Assembly: GCF_013450155.1 (NCBI RefSeq)
Contig: NZ_JACCKD010000001.1
Location: 186,001-250,000, forward strand
Source: Haloechinothrix aidingensis
Lineage (GTDB): Bacteria; Actinomycetota; Actinomycetes; Mycobacteriales; Pseudonocardiaceae
Direction of reading: 5' to 3'
DNA length: 64,000 nt
This document shows, piece after piece, positions 8,814 to 16,238 of this stretch (its first letter is position 1; every line of letters starts with the position of its first letter). The notes beneath the pieces were generated by a model. That model ran no database searches and had not been told where the DNA came from. It worked only from the letters and a program-made list of their open reading frames with translations. Both the position numbers and the translations under genes were made by a program.

Positions 8814-8846
8814 CGCATGATCATCTCGCTAGAGTGAGATCATGCG
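8814..8846. promoter_or_regulatory. Palindrome overlapping a leaderless start (candidate operator)
   Basis: Inverted arms GCATGATC and GATCATGC flank CTCGCTAGAGTGA. The right arm contains the ATG at 8842, and a -10-like TAGAGT sits at 8829-8834 with no ribosome site. This suggests a leaderless transcript whose start site lies inside an operator. Confidence 0.45.
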
Positions 8847-9507
8847 TGTAGTGATCGCGGGCGGGCACGGCTTGATCGGTCTCCGCCTCGCGCGGCTGCT
8901 GTGCGAGCGCGGCGACGAGGTATGCGGCATCGTCCGCAACTCGGCGCACCGGGACGACCTGTCCGCGGTCGGTGCATCCAGCGAGGTCTGCGACCTCGAG
9001 GAGGCAGGCGCGGACGAGGTCGCCGCGATCCTGACCGGCGCCGACGCGGCGGTGTTCGCCGCGGGCGCAGGCCCGGGCAGCGGGGCGGCACGGAAGGAGA
9101 CGGTCGACCGCGACGCGTCCGTCCTGCTCGCCGATGCCGCCGAGCGTGCGGGTGTGCGCCGGCTCGTGCAGATCAGCGCGATGGCGCTGGATCGTGCCGA
9201 TGATCCCGCTGTGGGTGAGGTGTTCGCGGCGTACCTGCGCGCGAAAGCCGCGGCCGAACAGGACCTGCGTGCTCGCGACCTCGACTGGACCATCCTGCGT
9301 CCCGGTCGGCTCGATGACGCGCAGGGCACCGGCCGCGTGTGGCTCGCCGAGCAGGTCGACCGCGGGGAGGTCTCCCGGGACGATGTCGCCGACGTGCTGC
9401 GCGCCTTGCTGGACGCGCCGGAGACGGCACGGATGACGCTGGAACTGATCGGGGGCGAGACCCCGGTCGCGGAGGCTGTTCGCGCGGTGGCGAGGAGCCG
9501 AAGGTGA
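8842..9507 (+). CDS. Atypical short-chain dehydrogenase, NAD(P)-binding (SDR_a5-like)
   Basis: 221 residues beginning directly with the Rossmann fold (MRVVIAGGHGLIGLRLARLL, a variant of GxxGxxG). Atypical SDR features follow: the core strand VQISAMALD in place of YxxxK-type catalysis, YLRAKAAAEQDLRARDLDWTILRPGRL, and the C-terminal motif DVADVLRALLD. Such proteins bind NAD(P) and act as reductases or redox sensors; the substrate is unknown. Its last codons and stop (Ser-Arg-Arg-stop) are supplied by a family A palindrome. It converges on the lactone-oxidase gene. Confidence 0.8.
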   Translation: MRVVIAGGHGLIGLRLARLLCERGDEVCGIVRNSAHRDDLSAVGASSEVCDLEEAGADEVAAILTGADAAVFAAGAGPGSGAARKETVDRDASVLLADAAERAGVRRLVQISAMALDRADDPAVGEVFAAYLRAKAAAEQDLRARDLDWTILRPGRLDDAQGTGRVWLAEQVDRGEVSRDDVADVLRALLDAPETARMTLELIGGETPVAEAVRAVARSRR

Positions 9508-9549
9508 CAGCCGGCTCCATAGATGGAGCCCGCTGTCACCTTCGGCTCC
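9494..9549. repeat. Palindromic repeat family A, copy 3, containing the stops of two convergent genes
   Basis: Perfect 18-bp arms with core GGAGCCGAAGGTGACAGC enclose a second hairpin GGCTCC-ATAGAT-GGAGCC. The left arm encodes the final Ser-Arg-Arg-stop of the gene ending at 9507. The right arm, read on the other strand, encodes the identical Ser-Arg-Arg-stop of the lactone oxidase ending at 9536. It is likely a bidirectional terminator. Confidence 0.8.
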
Positions 9550-10858
9550 CGACCGGGCCGAGGACTCGGTCGGTATAGGCGTTGCTGAACACGCCGTCCG
9601 GGTCGAGTTGCCGGCGCAGGTCGCGGAAGTCGTCGAAACGCGGGTAGCGCTCCCGCAGCGCATCGGCGTCCAGGGAATGCAGCTTGCCCCAGTGCGGCCT
9701 GCCGCCCGCAGCCGAGACGATCGCTTCGAATGCCGCGAAGTACTCCCGGTAGGGCATCCCTGCGTACTGGTGCACGGCGATGTAGGCGGAGTCGCGCTGG
9801 TAGGCGGTGGACAGCCAGATGTCGTCGGCCGCGGCCACCCGGACCTCGACGGGGAACGCGATCGGGTCGCGCAGCAGCGGCACCACGGCACGGAGCTCGG
9901 CGAGCACGTCGCCGAGCGCGGCACGCGGGATCGCGTACTCGGACTCGACGAAGGGCACCGTGCGCCTGGTCACGAAAACGCGGTGCGACCGGTCGCTGTA
10001 CCGGCGTGTGGACAGCATCCGATCGGTGACCGCACCGATCGGCCGCACCAGCGTGGGTACCGCCCGGCCGAGCCTGCACAGCGCGCCGAAGGCACGGTTC
10101 TCCACCAGCTCGTACTCCACGAACTCGCGTACCGGCCCGAGTGGGCGGGGTCGCTGCGAGTCCGGGATCCGGTTGTTGCGCTTGACGACCGCGTTGCGCC
10201 CGTACGGGAACCAGTAGAACTCGAAGTGGTCGTTGCCGCTGATGCCCTCGTCGAGGCCGTCCAGTACGTCCTCGAGCGGCTCGGGGCGCTCGCTCGCTTC
10301 GAGGGCGAACGCCGGGACGCAGCGCAGCGTGACCGTGCTGATCACGCCGAGCGCGCCGAGCCCGACCCGTGCGGCCTGGAACAGGTCCGGGCGCTCGGTG
10401 GGCGAGCAGCCGACGATCGAGCCGTCGGAGAGCACCAACTCGAGCGCGGCGACCTGTGTGGCCAGCCCGCCGAGCGATGCCCCCGTGCCGTGCGTGCCCG
10501 TGGAGATGGCACCCGCGATGGTCTGGGCGTCGATGTCGCCGAGGTTGACCATGGCGAGCCCGAGGGCATCCAGGATCGTGGTGAGCTCGCGCAATGTCGT
10601 GCCCGCGCGCACCGTCACCAGCCCGGCGTGCATGTCCACGTCGGTGACGCCGGTGTACCCGGTCAGGTCGATGGCGTGCTCGTCGGTGGCCGCGGCCGCG
10701 GTGAACGAGTGCCCGCTGCCCCAGGCACGGATGCGCTCACCACCCCGGGCGGCGTCGGTGACCGCGTCGGCTATCTCCTCGGTCGAGCGCGGCCGGTGCA
10801 CCGCTCGGGGGCGCGCGTGTACCGTGCCGGCCCAGTTTTTCCACGTCACCTCGTGCAC
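9536..10858 (-). CDS. D-arabinono-1,4-lactone oxidase / L-gulonolactone-oxidase-type flavoprotein
   Basis: 440 residues, normal for the family. The N-terminal FAD-binding domain (about 10-175) contains the flavin-attachment motif GSGHSFT and NLGDIDAQTIAGAISTGTHGTG. The C-terminal ALO domain ends HWGKLHSLDADALRERYP followed by FRDLRRQLDPDGVF. The family oxidises aldono-lactones or alditols with O2 or cytochrome as acceptor; which sugar is used here is unknown. Convergent with the 8842 gene, divergent from the PLP enzyme at 10981. The last residues, GSRR, derive from the family A palindrome. Confidence 0.85.
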   Translation of the reverse strand: MHEVTWKNWAGTVHARPRAVHRPRSTEEIADAVTDAARGGERIRAWGSGHSFTAAAATDEHAIDLTGYTGVTDVDMHAGLVTVRAGTTLRELTTILDALGLAMVNLGDIDAQTIAGAISTGTHGTGASLGGLATQVAALELVLSDGSIVGCSPTERPDLFQAARVGLGALGVISTVTLRCVPAFALEASERPEPLEDVLDGLDEGISGNDHFEFYWFPYGRNAVVKRNNRIPDSQRPRPLGPVREFVEYELVENRAFGALCRLGRAVPTLVRPIGAVTDRMLSTRRYSDRSHRVFVTRRTVPFVESEYAIPRAALGDVLAELRAVVPLLRDPIAFPVEVRVAAADDIWLSTAYQRDSAYIAVHQYAGMPYREYFAAFEAIVSAAGGRPHWGKLHSLDADALRERYPRFDDFRDLRRQLDPDGVFSNAYTDRVLGPVGSRR

Positions 10859-10980
10859 AGGGGTTTCCTACCTCATCGGGCGCTCGTTGACCAGTCGGTC
10901 ATGGCGCGCTGTCGGGAACGAATACGTGAAAGATGTTCGCATTAATTCCGGCGGTATCGTACGGTGCGGGTGTGAGGATC

Positions 10981-12198
10981 ATGCGTGGAGACGGCGATCG
11001 CGGCGCGGCAGCGCGCACGCGATACGAGGCAGCGACGTGCCACCTGGAGGCCCCGCTGGCGGTCGTGGACCGGGACGCCTTCGACGCCAACCTCGATGAC
11101 CTGGCCGCAAGGGCAGCCGGGCTCCCGATCAGGGTGGCCAGCAAGTCCGTGCGTTGCCGGCACCTGCTGGAGCGCGCCCTCGCGGCGCCGCACACCGCGG
11201 GCGTACTGTCCTACTCCCTCGCCGAGGCACTGTGGTTGCACGGGCACGGGGTCAGTGACGACCTTCTCGTGGGCTACCCCACGGCGGATGCGCGGGCGCT
11301 GGACCGGTTCGCCGCCGATCCGGCCGCGCGGCGGCACGTCACGCTGATGATCGACGCACCGGCGCAGCTCGATCTCGTCGATGCTGCGGTGCGCAGGATG
11401 GGGACGGCGGGCCAGGAGGTCCGGGTGTGCATCGAGCTCGACGTCTCGTGGCGCCCGTTGCCAGGGGTACATATCGGCAGCCGCCGCTCCCCGGTAGTCA
11501 CCCCGCGGCAGGCGGCGGAGCTGGCCGGGATAGTCGCCGCGCGTCCGGGCTTTCGCCTGGTCGGGTTGATGGGCTACGAGGGGCAGATCGCCGGGGTCGG
11601 CGACGCGAGCGGTAACCCGCTGCGGGCGGCGGTCATCCGGCGGATGCAGGAGCGCTCCGCACGGGAGCTCGCTGCCCGCCGTGCGGCCGCGGTACGCGCG
11701 GTGCGCGAGGTGTGCCCGCTGGAGTTCGTCAACGGGGGCGGCACGGGCAGCTTCGAGACGACAAGGGCCGATGAGTCGGTCACCGAGCTCGCCGCGGGAT
11801 CGGGCCTGCTCGGTCCGGCACTGTTCGACGGGTACTCCCGGTTCCGGCCGCGCCCGGCCGCGCTGTTCGCGCTGCCGGTGGTACGCAAGCCCGCGAGACG
11901 GGTCGCGACACTGTTCTCCGGCGGCTATGTCGCCTCCGGCGAGGCAGGGCCGTCCCGGCTGCCGACACCGCACCTTCCGGCGGGCTTGCGGCTCCGTGAC
12001 GTCGAGGGAGCAGGGGAGGTGCAGACCCCGGTCACGGGACGTGCCGCCGGCCGGTTGGCCGTCGGCGACCGGGTGTGGCTGCGCCACGCCAAGGCCGGCG
12101 AGCTGGCCGAACGGTTCAACGAGTACCACGTGATCGCCGGCGACGATCCGGTGCGCACCGTGCCGACCTACCGCGGGGAGGGTATGAACTTCGGCTGA
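10981..12198 (+). CDS. PLP-dependent amino acid deaminase/aldolase (alanine-racemase N-terminal fold, D-threonine-aldolase-like)
   Basis: 405 residues from ATG 10981; an upstream GTG at 10972 is also possible, as no clear ribosome site decides. The N-terminal TIM barrel begins APLAVVDRDAFDANLDDLAA, with PLP lysine in RVASKSVRC and the phosphate-cradle region SYSLAEALWL. The middle has RVCIELDVSWRP and GYEGQIAG. The C-terminal beta domain carries the metal-site type sequence LRHAKAGELAERFNEYHVI. Relatives act on D-threonine or other beta-hydroxy D-amino acids; substrate unverified. It is divergently arranged with the lactone oxidase. Confidence 0.78.
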   Translation: MRGDGDRGAAARTRYEAATCHLEAPLAVVDRDAFDANLDDLAARAAGLPIRVASKSVRCRHLLERALAAPHTAGVLSYSLAEALWLHGHGVSDDLLVGYPTADARALDRFAADPAARRHVTLMIDAPAQLDLVDAAVRRMGTAGQEVRVCIELDVSWRPLPGVHIGSRRSPVVTPRQAAELAGIVAARPGFRLVGLMGYEGQIAGVGDASGNPLRAAVIRRMQERSARELAARRAAAVRAVREVCPLEFVNGGGTGSFETTRADESVTELAAGSGLLGPALFDGYSRFRPRPAALFALPVVRKPARRVATLFSGGYVASGEAGPSRLPTPHLPAGLRLRDVEGAGEVQTPVTGRAAGRLAVGDRVWLRHAKAGELAERFNEYHVIAGDDPVRTVPTYRGEGMNFG

Positions 12199-12200
12199 CC

Positions 12201-12268
12201 CCGTGTCGGGCGAGCCGAGGGGCTCCTTCGGTGCACATGATGTACCCGAGGAGGCCTTCGGCTCGCCC
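12201..12268. repeat. CCGTGTCGGG motif joined to a family A-like hairpin
   Basis: A single CCGTGTCGGG (12201-12210) runs into a hairpin with perfect arms GGGCGAGCCGA/TCGGCTCGCCC (12208-12268). The inner imperfect stem is rich in CTCCTTCGG/CCGAGGAG. It lies between convergent genes ending at 12198 and 12280 and is a probable bidirectional terminator. It is a divergent relative of family A. Confidence 0.6.
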
Positions 12269-12279
12269 CTGGCGGACAG

Positions 12280-12840
12280 CTAGTAGTCGCGCCAGGACAG
12301 CGGTGGTACCTCCGGCGCGACCTCGGCGATGCGGCGCGCGGTGCCGGTGGACAGCGCCTTGCGGGCGGTGGCGATCCACTCGTCTACCTGGCTGACTCCG
12401 CTGTTGGCGTACTCCACGGCCTGCAGGAGCATCTCGAGCTTGTCCGCGTCGCGCGCACAGCGGGCTTCCGGCGTGCTCGCCGACTCGTACTCGTCGACCG
12501 CGGCCCGCACCGTGTTCGCCGCGGCGGCGGAGAGCGCCTTGGTCTGGTCGTCGGTGATCCGGCGAGCGTCGGGTTTGGTCACGTAGGGCAGTGCGGCGCG
12601 CGGGAGGTCTCCCGTGCGCGCTTCCTGGGTGTCGTGCCACAGCGCGAGGTAGGCGGCCTTGGCCGGATCGGCCCCTTCTTCAGCTGCGAGGAGCGCGGCG
12701 AGCTGGGAGGCGCGCAGGCTGTGTTCGGCGACCGACTCCGGATCCCGCACCCCGGCGTGCCACCAACCGGCCCGGCTCATGCGTTTGAGTACGCCGAGCT
12801 CGTAGCCGAATGCGGCAAGCGCGGCATCGGAGTCGGCCAT
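12280..12840 (-). CDS. HD-domain hydrolase, YfbR/HDDC2-like (5'-deoxynucleotidase type)
   Basis: 186 residues. HD metal-binding signature: His40 in ESVAEHS, His69-Asp70 in LWHDTQEA and Asp131/Asp133 in CARDADKLEMLLQA. This layout matches the YfbR/HDDC2 group of 5'-deoxyribonucleoside monophosphate phosphatases, but activity here is inferred only. No membrane segments. It lies 20 bp downstream of the TetR gene on the same strand, so the two are probably co-transcribed. Confidence 0.8.
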   Translation of the reverse strand: MADSDAALAAFGYELGVLKRMSRAGWWHAGVRDPESVAEHSLRASQLAALLAAEEGADPAKAAYLALWHDTQEARTGDLPRAALPYVTKPDARRITDDQTKALSAAAANTVRAAVDEYESASTPEARCARDADKLEMLLQAVEYANSGVSQVDEWIATARKALSTGTARRIAEVAPEVPPLSWRDY

Positions 12841-12860
12841 GTGGTTCTCCCCGGAGGTAG

Positions 12861-13523
12861 CTACTTCTCGCCGAAGCGACTGGCCAGATACTCCTTGATC
12901 ATATGCTTGGTCTCGTCGACGATCTGCTGGTCGCCTTCGGCGTTGCGGCGAAAGGCGTACTTCAACAGTGTGTCACCCGCTTCCACGGCCACGCTGATCG
13001 GTAGCGTGACGCGCTCGGGTGGTAGGTCGAGCAGCTCATCGAGCAGCGCCACGATGGAGTCGGCGACGACGGCGTTGTTGTCCCGCTGCTCGTCGAGCAG
13101 GTGCACGTCCACGACATCGCCGAAATGCACCTGGGCGAAGCCAGGAACCTCCCGGTGCATGGCCACGTAGACGTCCAGCAGCGAGTCGACCACGTCCCAC
13201 CAGTGCGTGTGGTCGACGGAGTTGAGACGCTCGCGCACCACCTGGAGGAACCGTTCGAAGTTGCGTTGGGTGAGTGCCTGGACGACCGCGCGCTTGTCGG
13301 GGAAGAACTGGTAGAGCGAGCCGACAGCCACACCGGCCCTGCGCGCGATCATCGTGGTGGACAGCGTCTCGTAGCCGACCTCGTCGAGCAGCTCCGCGCA
13401 GGAGTCCAGCATCAGCGTCACGCGCTTGGCGCTGCGCTGCTGGACGGGCTGCCTGCGAAACGGCGTGGGTTCACCGGGCACCGGGGCGGACCGTCCGGCT
13501 GGGGCCGATTGCACCTGAGACAC
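12861..13523 (-). CDS. TetR-family transcriptional regulator
   Basis: 220 residues. The GTG start (MSQVQSAPAG) has GAGGAG seven bases upstream. A flexible 28-residue leader precedes the helix-turn-helix (SAKRVTLMLDSCAELLDEVG, TTMIARRAGVAVGSLYQFFPDKRAVV), which is typical TetR. The C-terminal ligand domain (about 90-220) is unremarkable, and the effector is unknown. An inverted repeat just upstream of the gene (13551-13574) suggests autorepression. It probably heads an operon with the HD hydrolase. Confidence 0.88.
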   Translation of the reverse strand: MSQVQSAPAGRSAPVPGEPTPFRRQPVQQRSAKRVTLMLDSCAELLDEVGYETLSTTMIARRAGVAVGSLYQFFPDKRAVVQALTQRNFERFLQVVRERLNSVDHTHWWDVVDSLLDVYVAMHREVPGFAQVHFGDVVDVHLLDEQRDNNAVVADSIVALLDELLDLPPERVTLPISVAVEAGDTLLKYAFRRNAEGDQQIVDETKHMIKEYLASRFGEK

Positions 13524-13550
13524 GAACCACTCCTCGCTGGTACCCGATAC

Positions 13551-13574
13551 AACACTTGCTTGCGATCGAGTGTT
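13551..13574. promoter_or_regulatory. Inverted repeat upstream of the tetR gene (candidate TetR operator)
   Basis: AACACT and AGTGTT arms, with further partial symmetry inward (AACACTTG...CGAGTGTT), span 24 bp. It lies 28 bp upstream of the GTG start, where an autoregulatory TetR dimer would bind. A TATAAC hexamer lies further upstream at about 13613. Confidence 0.45.
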
Positions 13575-13766
13575 TCATGTTACCCAGAAGTAAGCGTTAC
13601 GCAAAGTCATACTTATAACGCGCGTAAAACCTCGCACCGTCCTGCAGGTGACTGCACGGATTCGTACAGATGGAGTGGAAGACCGCGGGCCGGTACCGGT
13701 CGGGGGAGGGGGTGCGCAGTACCGGCCCGCGGAGTCTGGGGGCCTTCGTCAGGCGGGGATCAGCGG

Positions 13767-14141
13767 CTAGTGTGCTCCCGCACCGGTCGCATGCGGGGTC
13801 GCCGTGTGGAGTGCGTGTCGCCCCGTCCCGCTCGCCGGTGCCGGGCTCCTGCGGGTCTGTTCGGGGGCGAGCCCGCCTGCGACCAGGTGCTCGTGCGCGG
13901 CCTGCCAGACCGTGCACGGTGCCTTGCTGCGATGCCAGCGGGTGGAGCAGGTGGGGCAGTCTCCGCGCTCATCGGGTTCGTGGGCGCGCAGGATGGACCG
14001 CCATCCCTCAGCCAGACGTGGAAGCTCGGATTGAGCCGCTGAGGCCAGTGAGGCGGTGTCCGCGCGTTCGGCCAGCTCGGAGAGCATGTCCAGCCGTTCC
14101 CACACGGCTTCGCGGAGAATCTGCCCAAGGATCTGATCCAC
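13767..14141 (-). CDS. Small protein with Cys/His cluster, unknown function
   Basis: 124 residues from a GTG at 14141 (VDQILGQILREAVWERLDML). The frame extends upstream without a better start. A helical N-terminal half is followed by GDCPTCSTRWHRSKAPCTVW...HEH, whose C-x2-C, C and His spacing could bind zinc (inference). The C-terminus is rich in Pro, Ser and His. It lies 7 bp after the next small gene on the same strand and is probably co-transcribed with it. Both are divergent from the XRE-type regulator, an arrangement common for regulator/small-protein sets in actinomycetes. No family recognised. Confidence 0.6.
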   Translation of the reverse strand: MDQILGQILREAVWERLDMLSELAERADTASLASAAQSELPRLAEGWRSILRAHEPDERGDCPTCSTRWHRSKAPCTVWQAAHEHLVAGGLAPEQTRRSPAPASGTGRHALHTATPHATGAGAH

Positions 14142-14148
14142 GGCGTAC

Positions 14149-14487
14149 TCACCGGTACCTTTCTGCCAGCCTCGTCGCTTCACCGAGTGCCACCTGCAGG
14201 CGGCTGACCTGCTCGGCGGACATCCGTGCGGTCTCCCCCGGGGGGCAGGCCACGACGACTTCGCCCGCGTCGACGTAGACCGTGACGCAGCGGCCACGGT
14301 TGATCAGGTCACCACACTGCACGCGCCACACGGTGTGGTCGCCTTCGTTGCTGCGGAGCATTCCGTTGCCGTCATGGACCAGCCCGTCGGGTACGCCTGC
14401 CGGTGGGATGGTCCCGGTGGGCGCGGACCCGCCCTGGCCGCCGACGGGCCCGGCGTATCCGGTGGCGATCGAATCAATGAGCTCCAT
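14149..14487 (-). CDS. Small conserved-looking protein, unknown function
   Basis: 112 residues from ATG 14487 (MELIDSIATGYAGPVGGQGG), supported by GGGCGGAG upstream. A glycine-rich N-terminus precedes a compact beta-rich domain (HTVWRVQCGDLINRGRCVTVYVDAGEVVVACPPGE) with three cysteines and a C-terminal helix (SAEQVSRLQVALGEATRLAER). Not DUF397. It overlaps no neighbour and is divergent from the XRE-TPR regulator at 14843. That suggests a functional link to the regulator but does not prove it. Confidence 0.62.
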   Translation of the reverse strand: MELIDSIATGYAGPVGGQGGSAPTGTIPPAGVPDGLVHDGNGMLRSNEGDHTVWRVQCGDLINRGRCVTVYVDAGEVVVACPPGETARMSAEQVSRLQVALGEATRLAERYR

Positions 14488-14842
14488 CGGCCAAACTCCG
14501 CCCTTCTTCGTCGAATGCTTGTGGTCCGCACCGTCGGTGTGGCGTGACCATTCGCTCCGCGACTGCACAGCTGTCCTGCGTGTGAAGTTGTCAAACTGCC
14601 CGTTCCCGTCCGCGGTCCGCCCGGTGGATCCCGGCGACCCTGGTGCTGACGGAGGGCTACTTTCTACATTGATGGGTAGCGGGCTTGATCGGGAGTCATG
14701 AGCGCCGACCGGCAGAAGTTCACCGGTAAGCGGTCGATTGAATTCGTTTCGACCGATCAGGCTCCACATTTGCCGCCTCGCGCGGTTCAATGGGGATGCT
14801 TACGCTGCAACACCGAAGCCCGATGGAGTAGTGAGGCCGCAT
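14488..14842. other. Divergent intergenic region (355 bp)
   Basis: The region separates the small minus-strand genes from the XRE regulator. It holds no supportable gene. A TACATT hexamer near 14666 and a GTGAGG ribosome site at 14831-14836 serve the plus-strand gene. No strong palindrome was seen. The frame of the minus-strand gene stays open across it without coding character. Confidence 0.4.
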
Positions 14843-16228
14843 ATGGGCGACAGCGATACCGATCTGGGGCATCCCATCAAGGCTGAAGTCTGGGAGTCCA
14901 GCGAGATGCGTGAGGCACTCGCGAGCAGGGACGTCAGCGTGGTGTACCGGCTGCTCAGGAAGGAAGGCGTGTCCCAGCGTCAGATCGCGGCGCTGACCGG
15001 CCAGTCACAGTCCGAGGTCTCGGAGATCCTCAAGGGCAGGCATGTCATCGCCTATGACGTGCTCGCACGGATCGCGGACGGCCTCGGGGTTCCACGCGGG
15101 TACATGGGCCTCGCGTACGACGAGGCGACAGCAGTGAGTGTCGTCGGAGCTGGCGCCGAAAGCTCCGACGAGCAGCCCGAGGAGGACGAGTCGGTGAAAC
15201 GACGCAGGTTCCTCGCGCACGCAGCGCAGGTCACCATGGGCGCCGCTGTGCTGGGAACGGAATCCGGGCCCGTTGCGGCGGCGAGCCCGGCCACGACACC
15301 CGCACCGGGCCGGATCGGCATGGCCGACGTGCGCCAGGTCGAGGCAGCCACACGGGCGTTGCGTGCGCTGGACTACCAGTACGGTGGCGGCTTCTGCCGG
15401 GATGCCGTTGTCGCGCAGCTGTCCTGGGGGCAGCAGCTCCTTACCGCGGGAGGCGCCGAAGGCGTGCGCTCCCGCTTGTTCGTCGCGCTCGCGGACCTGC
15501 ACAGTGTCGCGGGGTGGACCTCGTTCGACACCGGGTTGGTCGACGCGGCGCGCGGGCACTTCTCCAGCGCCCTGGAGCTGGCGAAGCAGGGCGGCAGCGA
15601 CCCGCTCGTGGCCAACGTGCTGTACCGGATGGGTCGGGTCTACCTGCACCAGGAGTCGGCCAACGACGCGCTGAAGCTGTTCCAGCTCGGCCAGATCGCG
15701 GCGCAGGAGTCCGGTTCCGAACTGGCCGTGGCCGTGCTGTGCGCGAACGAGGCGTGGGCCTACGCGTTGCTCGGCAATGCCGAGCAGGCGTCGAAGTTGC
15801 TAGGGAGGACGCGGGACGAGTTCGCCCGCGCGGACCTGGCCAGCGCCGAGTCCTGGGTGCAGTTCTTCAACGAGACCGACGTGCACGCGATGGTTGGGAC
15901 GGTGCACACCGTGCTCGCGCAGACCGTGGACCGTACCCACACCAAGTACGCGATCCCGGCGCTGAGCAGGGCGGTGGAGAACTACGGTGACGACATGGCG
16001 CGGAGCAAGGTCTTCAACCTGAGCTCGCTGGCCACCAACCACCTGCTGGAGGGTGACGTCGATCATGGCTCACGGGTGGGGCGAGCCGCGCTGGACGCGG
16101 CCGAGGGCCTGAAGTCGAAGCGGGTGCGCGACCGGATGCAGCCGATGAAGAAGGAAGCCGAGCGCAGGGTGAACAACGTCGACGCTCGTGACCTTGTGGA
16201 GCGCATCAACGATTTCTACGCAGCCTAG
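14843..16228 (+). CDS. XRE-family helix-turn-helix regulator with C-terminal TPR-like domain
   Basis: 461 residues. ATG 14843 (MGDSDTDLGHP) has GTGAGG six bases upstream. The Cro/CI-type HTH is at about residues 28-85 (LLRKEGVSQRQIAALTGQSQ, SEVSEILKGRHVIAYDVLARIADGL). A linker containing a KRRRFLAHAAQVTMGAAVLG hydrophobic stretch leads to about 300 residues of helical repeats typical of TPR (YRMGRVYLHQESANDALKLF, ANEAWAYALLGNAEQASKLL). Such actinomycete regulators sense intracellular partners and often control development or antibiotic genes. It is followed 11 bp later by the phosphotransferase gene, probably in the same operon. Confidence 0.85.
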   Translation: MGDSDTDLGHPIKAEVWESSEMREALASRDVSVVYRLLRKEGVSQRQIAALTGQSQSEVSEILKGRHVIAYDVLARIADGLGVPRGYMGLAYDEATAVSVVGAGAESSDEQPEEDESVKRRRFLAHAAQVTMGAAVLGTESGPVAAASPATTPAPGRIGMADVRQVEAATRALRALDYQYGGGFCRDAVVAQLSWGQQLLTAGGAEGVRSRLFVALADLHSVAGWTSFDTGLVDAARGHFSSALELAKQGGSDPLVANVLYRMGRVYLHQESANDALKLFQLGQIAAQESGSELAVAVLCANEAWAYALLGNAEQASKLLGRTRDEFARADLASAESWVQFFNETDVHAMVGTVHTVLAQTVDRTHTKYAIPALSRAVENYGDDMARSKVFNLSSLATNHLLEGDVDHGSRVGRAALDAAEGLKSKRVRDRMQPMKKEAERRVNNVDARDLVERINDFYAA

Positions 16229-16238
16229 CCGGAGCGGC

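Noticed and set aside
14149-14487. DUF397 partner of the XRE regulator
   Set aside because: The usual DUF397 pattern (W-R-K-S-S-x-S and a C-terminal DSK) is absent, and the length and cysteine content differ.
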